The notes under the pieces were generated by a model, which saw nothing but the letters and a program-made list of their open reading frames with translations, ran no database searches and was not told the origin of the DNA. The translations under genes and the position numbers were made by a program. DNA of 7,927 nucleotides from Bacteroidota bacterium (lineage in GTDB: Bacteria > Bacteroidota > Bacteroidia > Bacteroidales > Prolixibacteraceae), in NCBI GenBank assembly GCA_030632865.1, contig DAOVTY010000145.1, forward strand, positions 1-7,927, read 5' to 3'. Below are positions 1-6,323 of this stretch, in pieces. Position 1 is the first letter of the stretch. Every line of letters starts with the position of its first letter.

Positions 1-249
1 ACTATAGCAATAATAATTATCGACCATCCGGCAAATGTTGGATATCCAACATACTGGCATGCTCGCGACTACGGTTTGTTCGCAGCAAATCCTCTTGGTC
101 AGAAAATATTCTCCAAGGGTGAAAAAGAGCTGAATTTTAGTATGAAAAAAGGGGAGTCGGTAACATTTAAATATAGACTTGTTTTTGCTGATAAAAATTT
201 AACTGATATTGAAATTAATAAATTGGCTGATGAATATTCAAAACAATAA
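1..249 (+). CDS. DUF6807 (PmoA-like) family protein, C-terminal fragment
   Basis: The frame is open from the first base to a TAA at 247-249 and gives the last 82 residues of a protein whose start lies upstream of the window. The segment contains DHPAN, then PTYWHARDYGLFAANPLGQ, then a strand-rich tail ending in DEYSKQ. From memory, the DHPxN...P(T)xWHxRxYGLFAANPxG pattern is the C-terminal signature of the DUF6807 family, which Pfam labels methane oxygenase PmoA. That name is misleading: these proteins are not linked to methane oxidation and have no established reaction. In Bacteroidota and Planctomycetota they usually sit among exported carbohydrate-degradation genes such as TIM-barrel isomerases and oxidoreductases, which fits the next gene only 26 bases downstream. 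The two are probably co-transcribed. Any N-terminal signal peptide is outside the window. Family call fairly sure; function unknown. Confidence 0.75.
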   Translation, partial: TIAIIIIDHPANVGYPTYWHARDYGLFAANPLGQKIFSKGEKELNFSMKKGESVTFKYRLVFADKNLTDIEINKLADEYSKQ

Positions 250-275
250 TCTAATAATTAAAATTTAAATTTATT

Positions 276-1157
276 ATGGAAAAAAATGAATCACGTCGTA
301 GTTTTCTACAAAAGAGTTTGGTTGCTGGAGTAGGTCTTTCGTTGATAGATCCATTTTCGGCACATGCAATGATGAAAAAATCTAAAATGCAGTTAGGTTT
401 GGTTACATATCAGTGGGGTAAAGACTGGGATTTGCCAACTTTAATTGCTAATTGTGAAGAAGCTGGTATTATGGGCATTGAATTACGTACACAGCATGCT
501 CATGGAGTTGAAACAAGTTTAAGCAAAAAAGAGCGGAAGGCAGTTAAAAAACGTTTTGCCGACAGCCCTGTTACATGTGTTGGATATGGTTCTAATTTCG
601 ATTATCATCATGTAGATCAGGCTCAGGTAAAAGAGAATATTCAGGGAACTATAGATTATCTTAAGTTGTGTAAAGACATTGGTGCTACCGGAATTAAAGT
701 AAAACCGAATGGTTTGCCAAAAGAAGTTTCAAAAGAAAAGACTATTGCGCAAATTGCGGCCTCATTAAATGAATGTGGAAAAGTTGCGAGCGATCTAGGA
801 CAAGTTATTCGCGTAGAGGTTCACGGAAGTCTTACGCAGCAATTACCTAACATGAAAGCTATTTTTGAGCAAGTAACTGAAAAAAGTGTGAAAATGTGTT
901 GGAATTGTAACGATCAGGATTTATTAGATCCAGGATTAGAAGCGAATTTTAATTCAGTAAAAAAATGGTTTGGCGATACTGTTCATATTCGTGAATTAAA
1001 CGTTGGAGATTATCCATATCAACAACTAATGAATTTATTTACAGATATAGATTATGAAGGTTGGATTTTACTTGAAGCAAGAACATCTCCTACCGACAGA
1101 ATTGTTGCCATGAAAGAACAATTGGAGGTATTTAATAAAATGATTGGTGCAAAATAA
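276..1157 (+). CDS. Tat-exported TIM-barrel protein, sugar phosphate isomerase/epimerase family
   Basis: 293 residues. The N-terminus has a twin-arginine motif, S6-R-R-S-F-L11, then a hydrophobic stretch (about 14-24) and a likely cleavage site after A29-H-A31, so the protein should be exported folded to the periplasm. The rest reads as a xylose isomerase-like TIM barrel: GIEL with E69, GIKVKP near 139-144, VEVHG with E181 and H183, CWNCND at 208-213, VHIRE with H237, and LLEAR with E267. E181, H237 and E267 match the usual metal and substrate ligands of the family. The usual metal Asp on the strand after E181 appears to be Asn (N210), in a WNxND motif I believe is shared by a Bacteroidota subfamily. 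The exact reaction (isomerase, epimerase or other sugar enzyme) cannot be assigned. The ATG at 276 is chosen because it places the Tat motif correctly. The gene lies 26 bases after the DUF6807 gene and is followed by a strong stem-loop, so it probably ends that transcription unit. Confidence 0.85.
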   Translation: MEKNESRRSFLQKSLVAGVGLSLIDPFSAHAMMKKSKMQLGLVTYQWGKDWDLPTLIANCEEAGIMGIELRTQHAHGVETSLSKKERKAVKKRFADSPVTCVGYGSNFDYHHVDQAQVKENIQGTIDYLKLCKDIGATGIKVKPNGLPKEVSKEKTIAQIAASLNECGKVASDLGQVIRVEVHGSLTQQLPNMKAIFEQVTEKSVKMCWNCNDQDLLDPGLEANFNSVKKWFGDTVHIRELNVGDYPYQQLMNLFTDIDYEGWILLEARTSPTDRIVAMKEQLEVFNKMIGAK

Positions 1158-1183
1158 TTTTGATATAGTTATAAAATAAAAAT

Positions 1184-1229
1184 AGAGGTTGTCTAAAGTT
1201 AAAATTTTATTTGATTTTAGACGACCTCT
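1184..1229 (+). terminator. Long stem-loop, probable intrinsic terminator after the TIM-barrel gene
   Basis: Bases 1184-1203 pair with 1210-1229 as a continuous 20-bp stem with three G-T wobbles (1190:1223, 1198:1215, 1200:1213) around the 6-base loop ATTTTA. The basal arm is AGAGGTTGTCTAAA at 1184-1197, pairing with 1216-1229. The upstream side is A-rich (ATAAAATAAAAATAG), and the downstream T run is only three bases. It would therefore terminate well only in the minus direction or weakly in the plus direction. GAGG(C/T)TGTC-type hairpins are, as I recall, frequent intergenic terminators in Bacteroidota. It ends 15 bases before the ATG of the next gene, so it could also act in that gene's leader RNA. 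Confidence 0.65.
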
Positions 1230-1244
1230 TTGAATACAATATTA

Positions 1245-2519
1245 ATGGAACGTAGGAGATTTATAAAAAATTCATCTGTTGGTTTAGGAGCATTATTTGT
1301 TGCACCTTTTAACTTCAATTTATCGCCAAATATTGAATTTATCGAGAGTGAGTTACCAAAATTTAAAGTTAGAAGATTGACATCGGGACCAAAACATCAT
1401 TTCTTTGGTTATTATGGAATGTCGCCCTGGAATCGTTCAGAAACAAAAATGGTTTGTTTGCAATCCGATTTTCAAAATAGGTTACCAAATCCAGGAGAAA
1501 CTGCAAATATAGGTTTGGTTAATCAAGAGAATGGAGTTTTTACAACTTTAGATAAAACTTCGGCATGGAATCTTCAACAAGGATCACTTATTCACTGGAA
1601 TCCATTAAAACCAGACTCAGAAATAATTTTTAATAGTCAAAAAGGAAAGGAGTTGGTATCTGTAAAATTGGATGTTAATAGTGGAATGAAGTCATTACTC
1701 CCACGCCCAATTAGTGCTGTTGCCACAGAAGGAAAATATGCTTTAAGTTTAACTTATGGCAGATTGGGCCGATTAAGAAAAGTAGTTGGATATGCTAATG
1801 CTGCAGACCCTTATGCAAACGAGGCTCATCCTGATAAAGATGGTGTTTTTCTTATTGATTTAAAAACGAATGAAACAAAATTAATAGTTAGCATAAAGGA
1901 GGTTTTAGAGAAATCGGTATCTCAATATCCTGCTTTGGCAAAAAGGCACATGTGGTTTAACCACACTGTAATTAATCCGGCAGCCACTCGTTTTTTATTT
2001 TTAGCCAGAACAAGAGACGAAAAAGATAATTTAGATTCGGCTATGTTTACGGCAAATATGGATGGTTCTGATTTAGCACAAGTTATACCATTTGGTACTG
2101 GAGTCTCACACTTTGGTTGGAGAAATAATCATGAGATTATTGCAACTTTTACTCCACCTGAAGGGGAAATAATGAAACATTATCTTTTTCCTGATAAAAC
2201 ATCGGATTACAATGTTGTTGGCGATAATTTTATTCTTGGTAACGGACACTGCACATTTACAGCCGATGCCCGTTGGATGACAACAGATCGAAAAACAAAA
2301 GAGAGCAATTCGCAATCGTTATGGCTTTGGGATATGGAACTTAACAAAGGCATGATTCTTTGCAGTAAACCCGTTAACGACAAAAAATATTTATCAGGTG
2401 ATATCCGTTGCGATTTCCATCCGCGTTGGAATCCTGCAGGAAATAAAATATGTTTCGATGCCATTGATAATGAGACAGGAACAAGGCAGATGCATTTAGT
2501 CGAATTTCTTAAAAGTTAA
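1245..2519 (+). CDS. Tat-exported beta-propeller protein, PL22/TolB-like (propeller paralogue 1 of 3)
   Basis: 424 residues from the ATG at 1245. A TTG at 1230 could add five residues, but it abuts the stem-loop and would push the Tat motif inward, so I reject it. The N-terminus ERRRFIK (2-8) followed by a hydrophobic run to about residue 24 is a Tat signal. The body looks like repeated propeller blades (PD40/WD-like, e.g. CTFTADARWMTTD and PRWNPAGNKICFD). Markers are TSGPKHHFFGYYG (46-58, H51/H52), RLPNP, AWNLQQG (107-113), YGRLGRLR, FNHT (H240), SHFGW (H289), GHCTF (H335) and CDFHPRW (H392). The general layout and the HPRWxPxG motif recall oligogalacturonate lyase (PL22), a manganese-dependent periplasmic or cytoplasmic propeller that cleaves unsaturated or small pectic oligomers. 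True substrate and activity are unknown, and a non-catalytic role is possible. The next paralogue starts 23 bases downstream, so the two are almost certainly co-transcribed. Confidence 0.8.
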   Translation: MERRRFIKNSSVGLGALFVAPFNFNLSPNIEFIESELPKFKVRRLTSGPKHHFFGYYGMSPWNRSETKMVCLQSDFQNRLPNPGETANIGLVNQENGVFTTLDKTSAWNLQQGSLIHWNPLKPDSEIIFNSQKGKELVSVKLDVNSGMKSLLPRPISAVATEGKYALSLTYGRLGRLRKVVGYANAADPYANEAHPDKDGVFLIDLKTNETKLIVSIKEVLEKSVSQYPALAKRHMWFNHTVINPAATRFLFLARTRDEKDNLDSAMFTANMDGSDLAQVIPFGTGVSHFGWRNNHEIIATFTPPEGEIMKHYLFPDKTSDYNVVGDNFILGNGHCTFTADARWMTTDRKTKESNSQSLWLWDMELNKGMILCSKPVNDKKYLSGDIRCDFHPRWNPAGNKICFDAIDNETGTRQMHLVEFLKS

Positions 2520-2542
2520 TTAAAAATGTCAAAAAAGATATT

Positions 2543-3799
2543 ATGAAATTAAGAGTAACTTTCTTTAAATCTTCTGTAATAATTTTATCTGTATTTGTTT
2601 TTATGCAATTAGGCTGTAAAACAAACAGTAACAAATTAGTGAGCGAATTTCCCATAGTTTCAAAACCAATGGCAATAACATCTGGTCCGAATGAACATTT
2701 TTTTGCCAGTTATTATGGCATAAATTCATGGAGTGCTGACCAAAGATATGTAACAGTTTTGCAAACCCCAATTAAGTATAGACTACCTAATGAAAAAGAT
2801 GCGGCAACACTTGGATTGGTTGATTTAGAAACCAATGAATTTATTCCACTTGCAGAAACTCGAGCTTGGAATTTTCAACAAGGATGCATGGCACACTGGC
2901 TCGGAACATATCCTAATTCTAGAATAATCTATAACGATTTTGTGGATGGCAAGTTTGTTTCTATTATAATGGATGTTCATACAAAAGAAAAAATAAAGAC
3001 AATTCCATACCCTGTTGCTGCAGTTTCTCCAAATGGAAAAGAAGCAATTAGCATAAATTTTTCGCGTTTGCGAACTACGCGAGAGTCGTACGGTTATGGC
3101 GGCGGTGGTCAGGATGCACGTTTATCTGTGCAATTCCCCAAAGATGATGGGCTGTTTTTGGTAGATTTAGAAACAGGTAATGCAGAACTTTTAATCTCTA
3201 TTTACGATGTAAAAGAGCAAGTTCCTGTTGTTCCAGAAGAGGGAATAGGATACTTTAACCACGTTCTTTTTAGTAGAGAAGGAGGTAAAATATTCTGGTT
3301 GTCGCGAGCCATTCCGGTTAGAAATACAACATCTTTTATTGTTAACAGAGATGGTGAAAATCTTCAGCGTTGTTTTCCTGATGGTTGGGGAGGTTCTCAT
3401 TTTGATTGGCTTACAGAAGATGAACTTATGATTACCGGAGAATTTGACGCTAAAGACAAGGCGCATATTCTTTTTACAATCGGTCAGAAAAATTATTATC
3501 GACTTGGAAATGGATTACTTGATTACGATGGGCATGGTACTTTTTCTCCAGATGGGAAATGGATGGTTACAGATACTTATCCTACCAGAATTAGTAAAGA
3601 GCAAAAACTCTATCTTATGAATATGGAAACAGAAGCAGTTTTGCCAATGGGAAGATATGTTCATCCTGCGGTATTCAAAGATAATGGAAAAGATGCTCAG
3701 TGCGATTTACACCCACGCTGGAGTCCGAATGGAGATATGATAGGATTTAATTCGGTAACTACTGGCGAAAGGCAGGCGTATATTATAAAACTTAAATAA
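2543..3799 (+). CDS. Lipoprotein beta-propeller, PL22/TolB-like (propeller paralogue 2 of 3)
   Basis: 418 residues. The N-terminus has K2/R4/K9, a hydrophobic core (about 10-23) and MQLGC with C25 as the probable lipidated cysteine. The lipobox is imperfect because Gln is at -3. A polar KTNSN stretch follows, suggesting an envelope-anchored lipoprotein. Family markers align with paralogue 1: TSGPNEHFF (H52), RLPN, AWNFQQG (108-114), FSRLR, DDGLFLVDLETG, FNH (H240), GSHFDW (H286), GHGTFSPDGKWMVTD (H331) and CDLHPRWSPNG (H390). The GHGTFSPDGKW and DLHPRWSPNG segments are classical propeller blade motifs (SPDG type). The second recalls the HPHPxFSPDG metal-binding segment of PL22 lyases, with Asp where the first His would be; that comparison is from memory. 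All four candidate histidines are present, so this copy could be catalytic. Differences include a glycine-rich GYGGGGQ loop (183-190) and an insertion between GNG and GHG. Substrate unknown. Confidence 0.8.
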   Translation: MKLRVTFFKSSVIILSVFVFMQLGCKTNSNKLVSEFPIVSKPMAITSGPNEHFFASYYGINSWSADQRYVTVLQTPIKYRLPNEKDAATLGLVDLETNEFIPLAETRAWNFQQGCMAHWLGTYPNSRIIYNDFVDGKFVSIIMDVHTKEKIKTIPYPVAAVSPNGKEAISINFSRLRTTRESYGYGGGGQDARLSVQFPKDDGLFLVDLETGNAELLISIYDVKEQVPVVPEEGIGYFNHVLFSREGGKIFWLSRAIPVRNTTSFIVNRDGENLQRCFPDGWGGSHFDWLTEDELMITGEFDAKDKAHILFTIGQKNYYRLGNGLLDYDGHGTFSPDGKWMVTDTYPTRISKEQKLYLMNMETEAVLPMGRYVHPAVFKDNGKDAQCDLHPRWSPNGDMIGFNSVTTGERQAYIIKLK

Positions 3800-3866
3800 A
3801 TAATTGAAATTGTTTTTTTTACAAGCTTTGAGAATTTTAAATCGAAATATTTATAAATTATACATT

Positions 3867-5159
3867 ATGATACATTTTATAAGAAAAAGTTGGTTATTAG
3901 TTTTTGTGTTACTATTTGTTTTTACGCCAAATGTAAAACTACATGCACAATCTTCCTCATTCGATATAAAAATAGAGCAACTTACCTCCGGTTCCAAACA
4001 TCACTTTTTTGGATATATAGGACAGTGTAGAACTATACCATGGAATGCATCAAACCGATATATTCTTGGAATGGAAATAGAAAATATAGACCGTTTGCCT
4101 AAACCGGAAGAAGCAGCTACAATTTTTATTATCGATACTCACAATGATAATAAAATTATCAGGCTAGATAAAACAAATGCATGGAATCCACAGCAGGGAA
4201 CAATGTTTTATTGGAATCCTTTGGCTCCTGAAACCCAATTCTTTTTTAACGACAGGGATGTTGAAACAGGAAAAGTATATACAGTTATCTATGATATTGA
4301 AAAGAAAAAACGTGTACGCGAGTTCCGTTTCGATGATACCCCAATTGGTAATGGAGGTGTTGCTGCAGATGGTTCGGCCTGGTTGGGAATTAACTACGGT
4401 CGCCTTGCAAGACTACGTTTAGTTACGGGTTATCCGGAAGCTTTAGATTGGTCTAAAGAAGAAATTGCACCAAAAAACGATGGAATTTTTATAGTTGACG
4501 TTAAAACCGGAGAGAAGAGAATACTTGTTTCTTACAATCAACTTGAGAAAAAATTAAAAGAGAGTAGGCCAGATTTAAATCACACTGGATTATTTATAAA
4601 CCACACTCTATGGAACCGTGATGCTGATCGGGTTTATTTTTTTGTAAGAGGGGGTTGGAGCAAAACAATGAAAAATAAAGGTGATAATGTTAATACTCCT
4701 TGTTCGATTAATGCCGATGGTACAGGGCTAACTCTACACGACCAATTTATTGGTGGTCATCCGGAATGGGCTGAAGGAAACCTATTAATAGGAAGTGCTA
4801 GAGACGAAAAAGACGGAGTTAAACAGCAGGTTTTATATAATATCGATAGTAAAAAAATTGTTGGTCAAATAGGCGATTCTGAAATGTTTCCAAATCCTGA
4901 AGGTGATGTCTCACTCTCTCCTGATGGTAATTGGTTTGTAAATGGGTATGGTAAATCGGGGAAGAATTATTATGCTATTTATCGTCGAAATGATGGTGCT
5001 TTTGTTAGGAGTGAAGGAATAAGTAAAGGAGAATATAGTGGTGATATTCGTATCGATCCTGCACCCCGTTGGAACCGTACCAACGATGCTATACTTGTTC
5101 CGGGTATTGCAGAAAATGGAACGCGGCAGATGTTTGTAATTAAGGTGAATTCAAAATAA
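3867..5159 (+). CDS. Sec-secreted beta-propeller, PL22/TolB-like, divergent (propeller paralogue 3 of 3)
   Basis: 430 residues from the ATG at 3867. The frame can be extended to a TTG at 3804, but that would put 21 residues ahead of a normal signal peptide, so the ATG is preferred. The signal peptide is MIHFIRKSW, a hydrophobic core, then KLHA-QSSSF, with signal peptidase I cleavage probably after A28 and no lipobox. The N-terminal half resembles paralogue 1 closely: TSGSKHHFFGY (H45/H46), RLPKP, AWNPQQG (105-111), YWNPL, YGRLARLR, DGIFIVDVKTGE and INHT (H246). GGHPEW (H298) is kept. Two sites differ: the GHxTFSPDG site reads GDVSLSPDG (D347), and the DxHPRW site reads DPAPRW (A399). Two putative ligand histidines are therefore lost, which suggests altered chemistry or a binding-only role. 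The SGDIR element before the last motif and the terminal GTRQM are shared with paralogue 1. It starts 67 bases after paralogue 2 and probably ends the operon. Confidence 0.8.
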   Translation: MIHFIRKSWLLVFVLLFVFTPNVKLHAQSSSFDIKIEQLTSGSKHHFFGYIGQCRTIPWNASNRYILGMEIENIDRLPKPEEAATIFIIDTHNDNKIIRLDKTNAWNPQQGTMFYWNPLAPETQFFFNDRDVETGKVYTVIYDIEKKKRVREFRFDDTPIGNGGVAADGSAWLGINYGRLARLRLVTGYPEALDWSKEEIAPKNDGIFIVDVKTGEKRILVSYNQLEKKLKESRPDLNHTGLFINHTLWNRDADRVYFFVRGGWSKTMKNKGDNVNTPCSINADGTGLTLHDQFIGGHPEWAEGNLLIGSARDEKDGVKQQVLYNIDSKKIVGQIGDSEMFPNPEGDVSLSPDGNWFVNGYGKSGKNYYAIYRRNDGAFVRSEGISKGEYSGDIRIDPAPRWNRTNDAILVPGIAENGTRQMFVIKVNSK

Positions 5160-5196
5160 ACAAATATTACTTTTTGATATAATTTGTTCTTCTGAG

Positions 5197-5218
5197 AAAA
5201 AGCCCCCAGCGGTTTCTT
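5197..5218 (+). terminator. Weak candidate terminator hairpin after the propeller operon
   Basis: AAAAAGCC (5197-5204) pairs with GGTTTCTT (5211-5218) around loop CCCAGC, with one A-C mismatch and one G-T wobble. It lies 37 bases after the stop of the third propeller gene, which is a sensible place. No proper T tract follows, so the call is tentative; it may instead be part of an unidentified structured RNA. Confidence 0.25.
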
Positions 5219-5495
5219 AAATAGTTGTATTTGTTGAATCTGGCAAGCAAATCTATAAATAGAAAGCCGTACTTTGAGGTTACCTTTCTGATGCAAAAAG
5301 TAATTAGTGTTAAATATCAGTAGTTTATATTTTTATTTTTACGATGAAAAATGTGAATTGTTATTGACTATTATTCTGTTTTTTTTAGGTAGAAACTGAT
5401 TAATGTGCACAATATCAATTACTTTATAGTTGTATGGTTTTCTAATAAAGATTAAAATATTTATATTGCAAATAATTAGCCAACAAAAGAAGTCT

Positions 5496-5513
5496 TTTAA
5501 ACTTAAGTTCAAA
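5496..5513. promoter_or_regulatory. Palindrome upstream of the PAS gene, possible operator
   Basis: The core AACTTAAGTT (5500-5509) is a perfect 10-base palindrome. Flanking TTT and AAA extend it to 18 bases with one mismatched pair. It ends 39 bases before the ATG of the PAS gene, a position suited to a dimeric regulator. In AT-rich DNA such palindromes also arise by chance, so this is only a candidate. Confidence 0.2.
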
Positions 5514-5552
5514 CAGCTGACGAAAAAGACATAACCTTACTTTTAAAACGTT

Positions 5553-6323
5553 ATGAGAAATCATACCAATAAAACCAATGAGCAACTTTTAATTGAGATT
5601 GAGGTATTAAAAGCTGAAAATGCTGAGTTGAAAAAGAATAAAGATTATTCTCAAATTATTGCTGAAAATGCAGTGGATTATATTGCTTTAACAGCTTTCA
5701 ACTTAAAATCTAAATATATTTATGTAAGCCCTTCTATTTTAAAATCTTCCGGTTATAAGCTGGAAGAAATGTTGGGTAAATCTAGTTTGGATTTTATTCA
5801 TCCCAAAGACAGGAGTGTTTTATTAATTCTAATTAAGAAATATATTAGCATAAAACTTAAATCGGTTTTTCAAAAAAGTGATTCCTTATATACTGAAACA
5901 ATAGAATTTAGATTTAAGAATAAAGATGGAAGTTGGAGTTACCTACAAAACAATTTTAGTTTTATTGGTGAAAATGTGCTTACAATTAGTAGAGATATTA
6001 CGGAGCAGAAGCAAATTGAGAAATTACTTATAAATAGTGAAGCTCAATTTAAAAGTATATTCTCAGAAGCTCCAATTGCAATTGAAATATACAATTCGGA
6101 GGGTGAGCTTATTGATGCAAATAAAAAATGTTTAAATATATTTGGAGTAGAGGATATTAAAAAAATTAAGGGTTTCAAACTTTTTGAAGACCCAAATCTA
6201 ACCGAAGAATCAAAAAAACAGGTAAAAAATGGTAATCCATTTCAATACGAAACTGAATTCGATTTTGAATTGATTAAGAAACATAACTTGTATAAGACAT
6301 CGAAATCGGGTAAATGTTTTTAA
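5553..6323 (+). CDS. Multi-PAS sensory protein, N-terminal piece ended by an in-frame TAA
   Basis: 256 residues to the TAA at 6321-6323. Residues 6-30 form a short amphipathic coiled coil (EQLLIEIEVLKAENAELKK), common at the start of soluble Bacteroidota PAS kinases; there is no signal peptide or membrane segment, so it is probably cytoplasmic. PAS 1 spans about residues 33-152: YIYVSPSILKSSGY, then FIHPKDR, then FRFKNKDGSWSY, ending in ISRDITEQK. PAS 2 begins near residue 160 (NSEAQFKSIFSEAPIAI...LIDANKKCLNIFG) and is cut at KSGKCF, just before its last strands. The missing strands (SVKIS...GYLVHIEDITER) follow directly in the same frame after the TAA. The stop therefore splits one domain of one gene and does not mark a natural end. 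Ligand and signal are unknown. The disruption could be a real nonsense mutation or a base error in an A/T-rich run (GTTTTTAAAATTTTTT). Confidence 0.75.
   Translation: MRNHTNKTNEQLLIEIEVLKAENAELKKNKDYSQIIAENAVDYIALTAFNLKSKYIYVSPSILKSSGYKLEEMLGKSSLDFIHPKDRSVLLILIKKYISIKLKSVFQKSDSLYTETIEFRFKNKDGSWSYLQNNFSFIGENVLTISRDITEQKQIEKLLINSEAQFKSIFSEAPIAIEIYNSEGELIDANKKCLNIFGVEDIKKIKGFKLFEDPNLTEESKKQVKNGNPFQYETEFDFELIKKHNLYKTSKSGKCF

Larger units (their letters stand above)
5160..5552. other. 393-base intergenic region between the propeller operon and the PAS gene
   Basis: No gene is recognised here. The first part is unlike the rest: by hand count 5191-5290 has 38 G+C in 100 bases, while 5301-5400 has 20. 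The richer block holds a weak hairpin (5197-5218) and a bulged one (TTTGTTG at 5230-5236 against CAAGCAAA at 5244-5251). The AT-rich half carries T runs (5331-5340 and about 5379-5386) and a palindrome at 5496-5513 close to the PAS gene. I found no convincing Bacteroidota promoter (TTG ... TAnnTTTG), although the PAS gene must be transcribed from somewhere in this stretch or by readthrough. Confidence 0.5.

Noticed and set aside
1230..1244. TTG start giving a five-residue longer first propeller protein
   Set aside because: It directly abuts the terminator stem, TTG is a poor start, and the ATG at 1245 puts the Tat motif RRRFIK at the very N-terminus as expected.
2106..2464. Minus-strand ORFs of 69 and 85 codons inside the first propeller gene, and one of 91 codons at 3191-3466 inside the second
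   Set aside because: They are antisense shadows of conserved coding sequence, with no motif or start context of their own.
2526..2546. Six-codon mini-ORF (MSKKIL) whose TGA overlaps the ATG of the second propeller gene
   Set aside because: The ATGA overlap would fit translational coupling, but a 6-codon ORF in AT-rich spacer is expected by chance and nothing else supports it.
3804..3866. TTG start giving a 21-residue extension on the third propeller protein
   Set aside because: The ATG at 3867 begins a textbook signal peptide, and the extension would bury it behind a second basic and hydrophobic stretch.
4177..4422. 81-codon plus-strand ORF inside the third propeller gene
   Set aside because: It is an out-of-frame overlap with conserved propeller motifs in the main frame; the peptide has no recognisable features.
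5172..5189. TATAATTTG near 5178-5186 as a Bacteroidota -7 promoter element (TAnnTTTG)
   Set aside because: The internal spacing is off by one base and no TTG -33 element stands at the right distance.
4979..5296. 105-codon minus-strand ORF across the 3' end of the third propeller gene and the intergenic region
   Set aside because: Most of it is antisense to a well-supported gene, the peptide matches no family I recognise, and its composition is atypical of a real protein.
5312..5340. Possible AT-only terminator: AAATAT and ATATTT around a 9-base loop, followed by TTATTTTT
   Set aside because: A 6-bp stem made only of A-T pairs is too weak, and such structures are common in AT-rich spacers.
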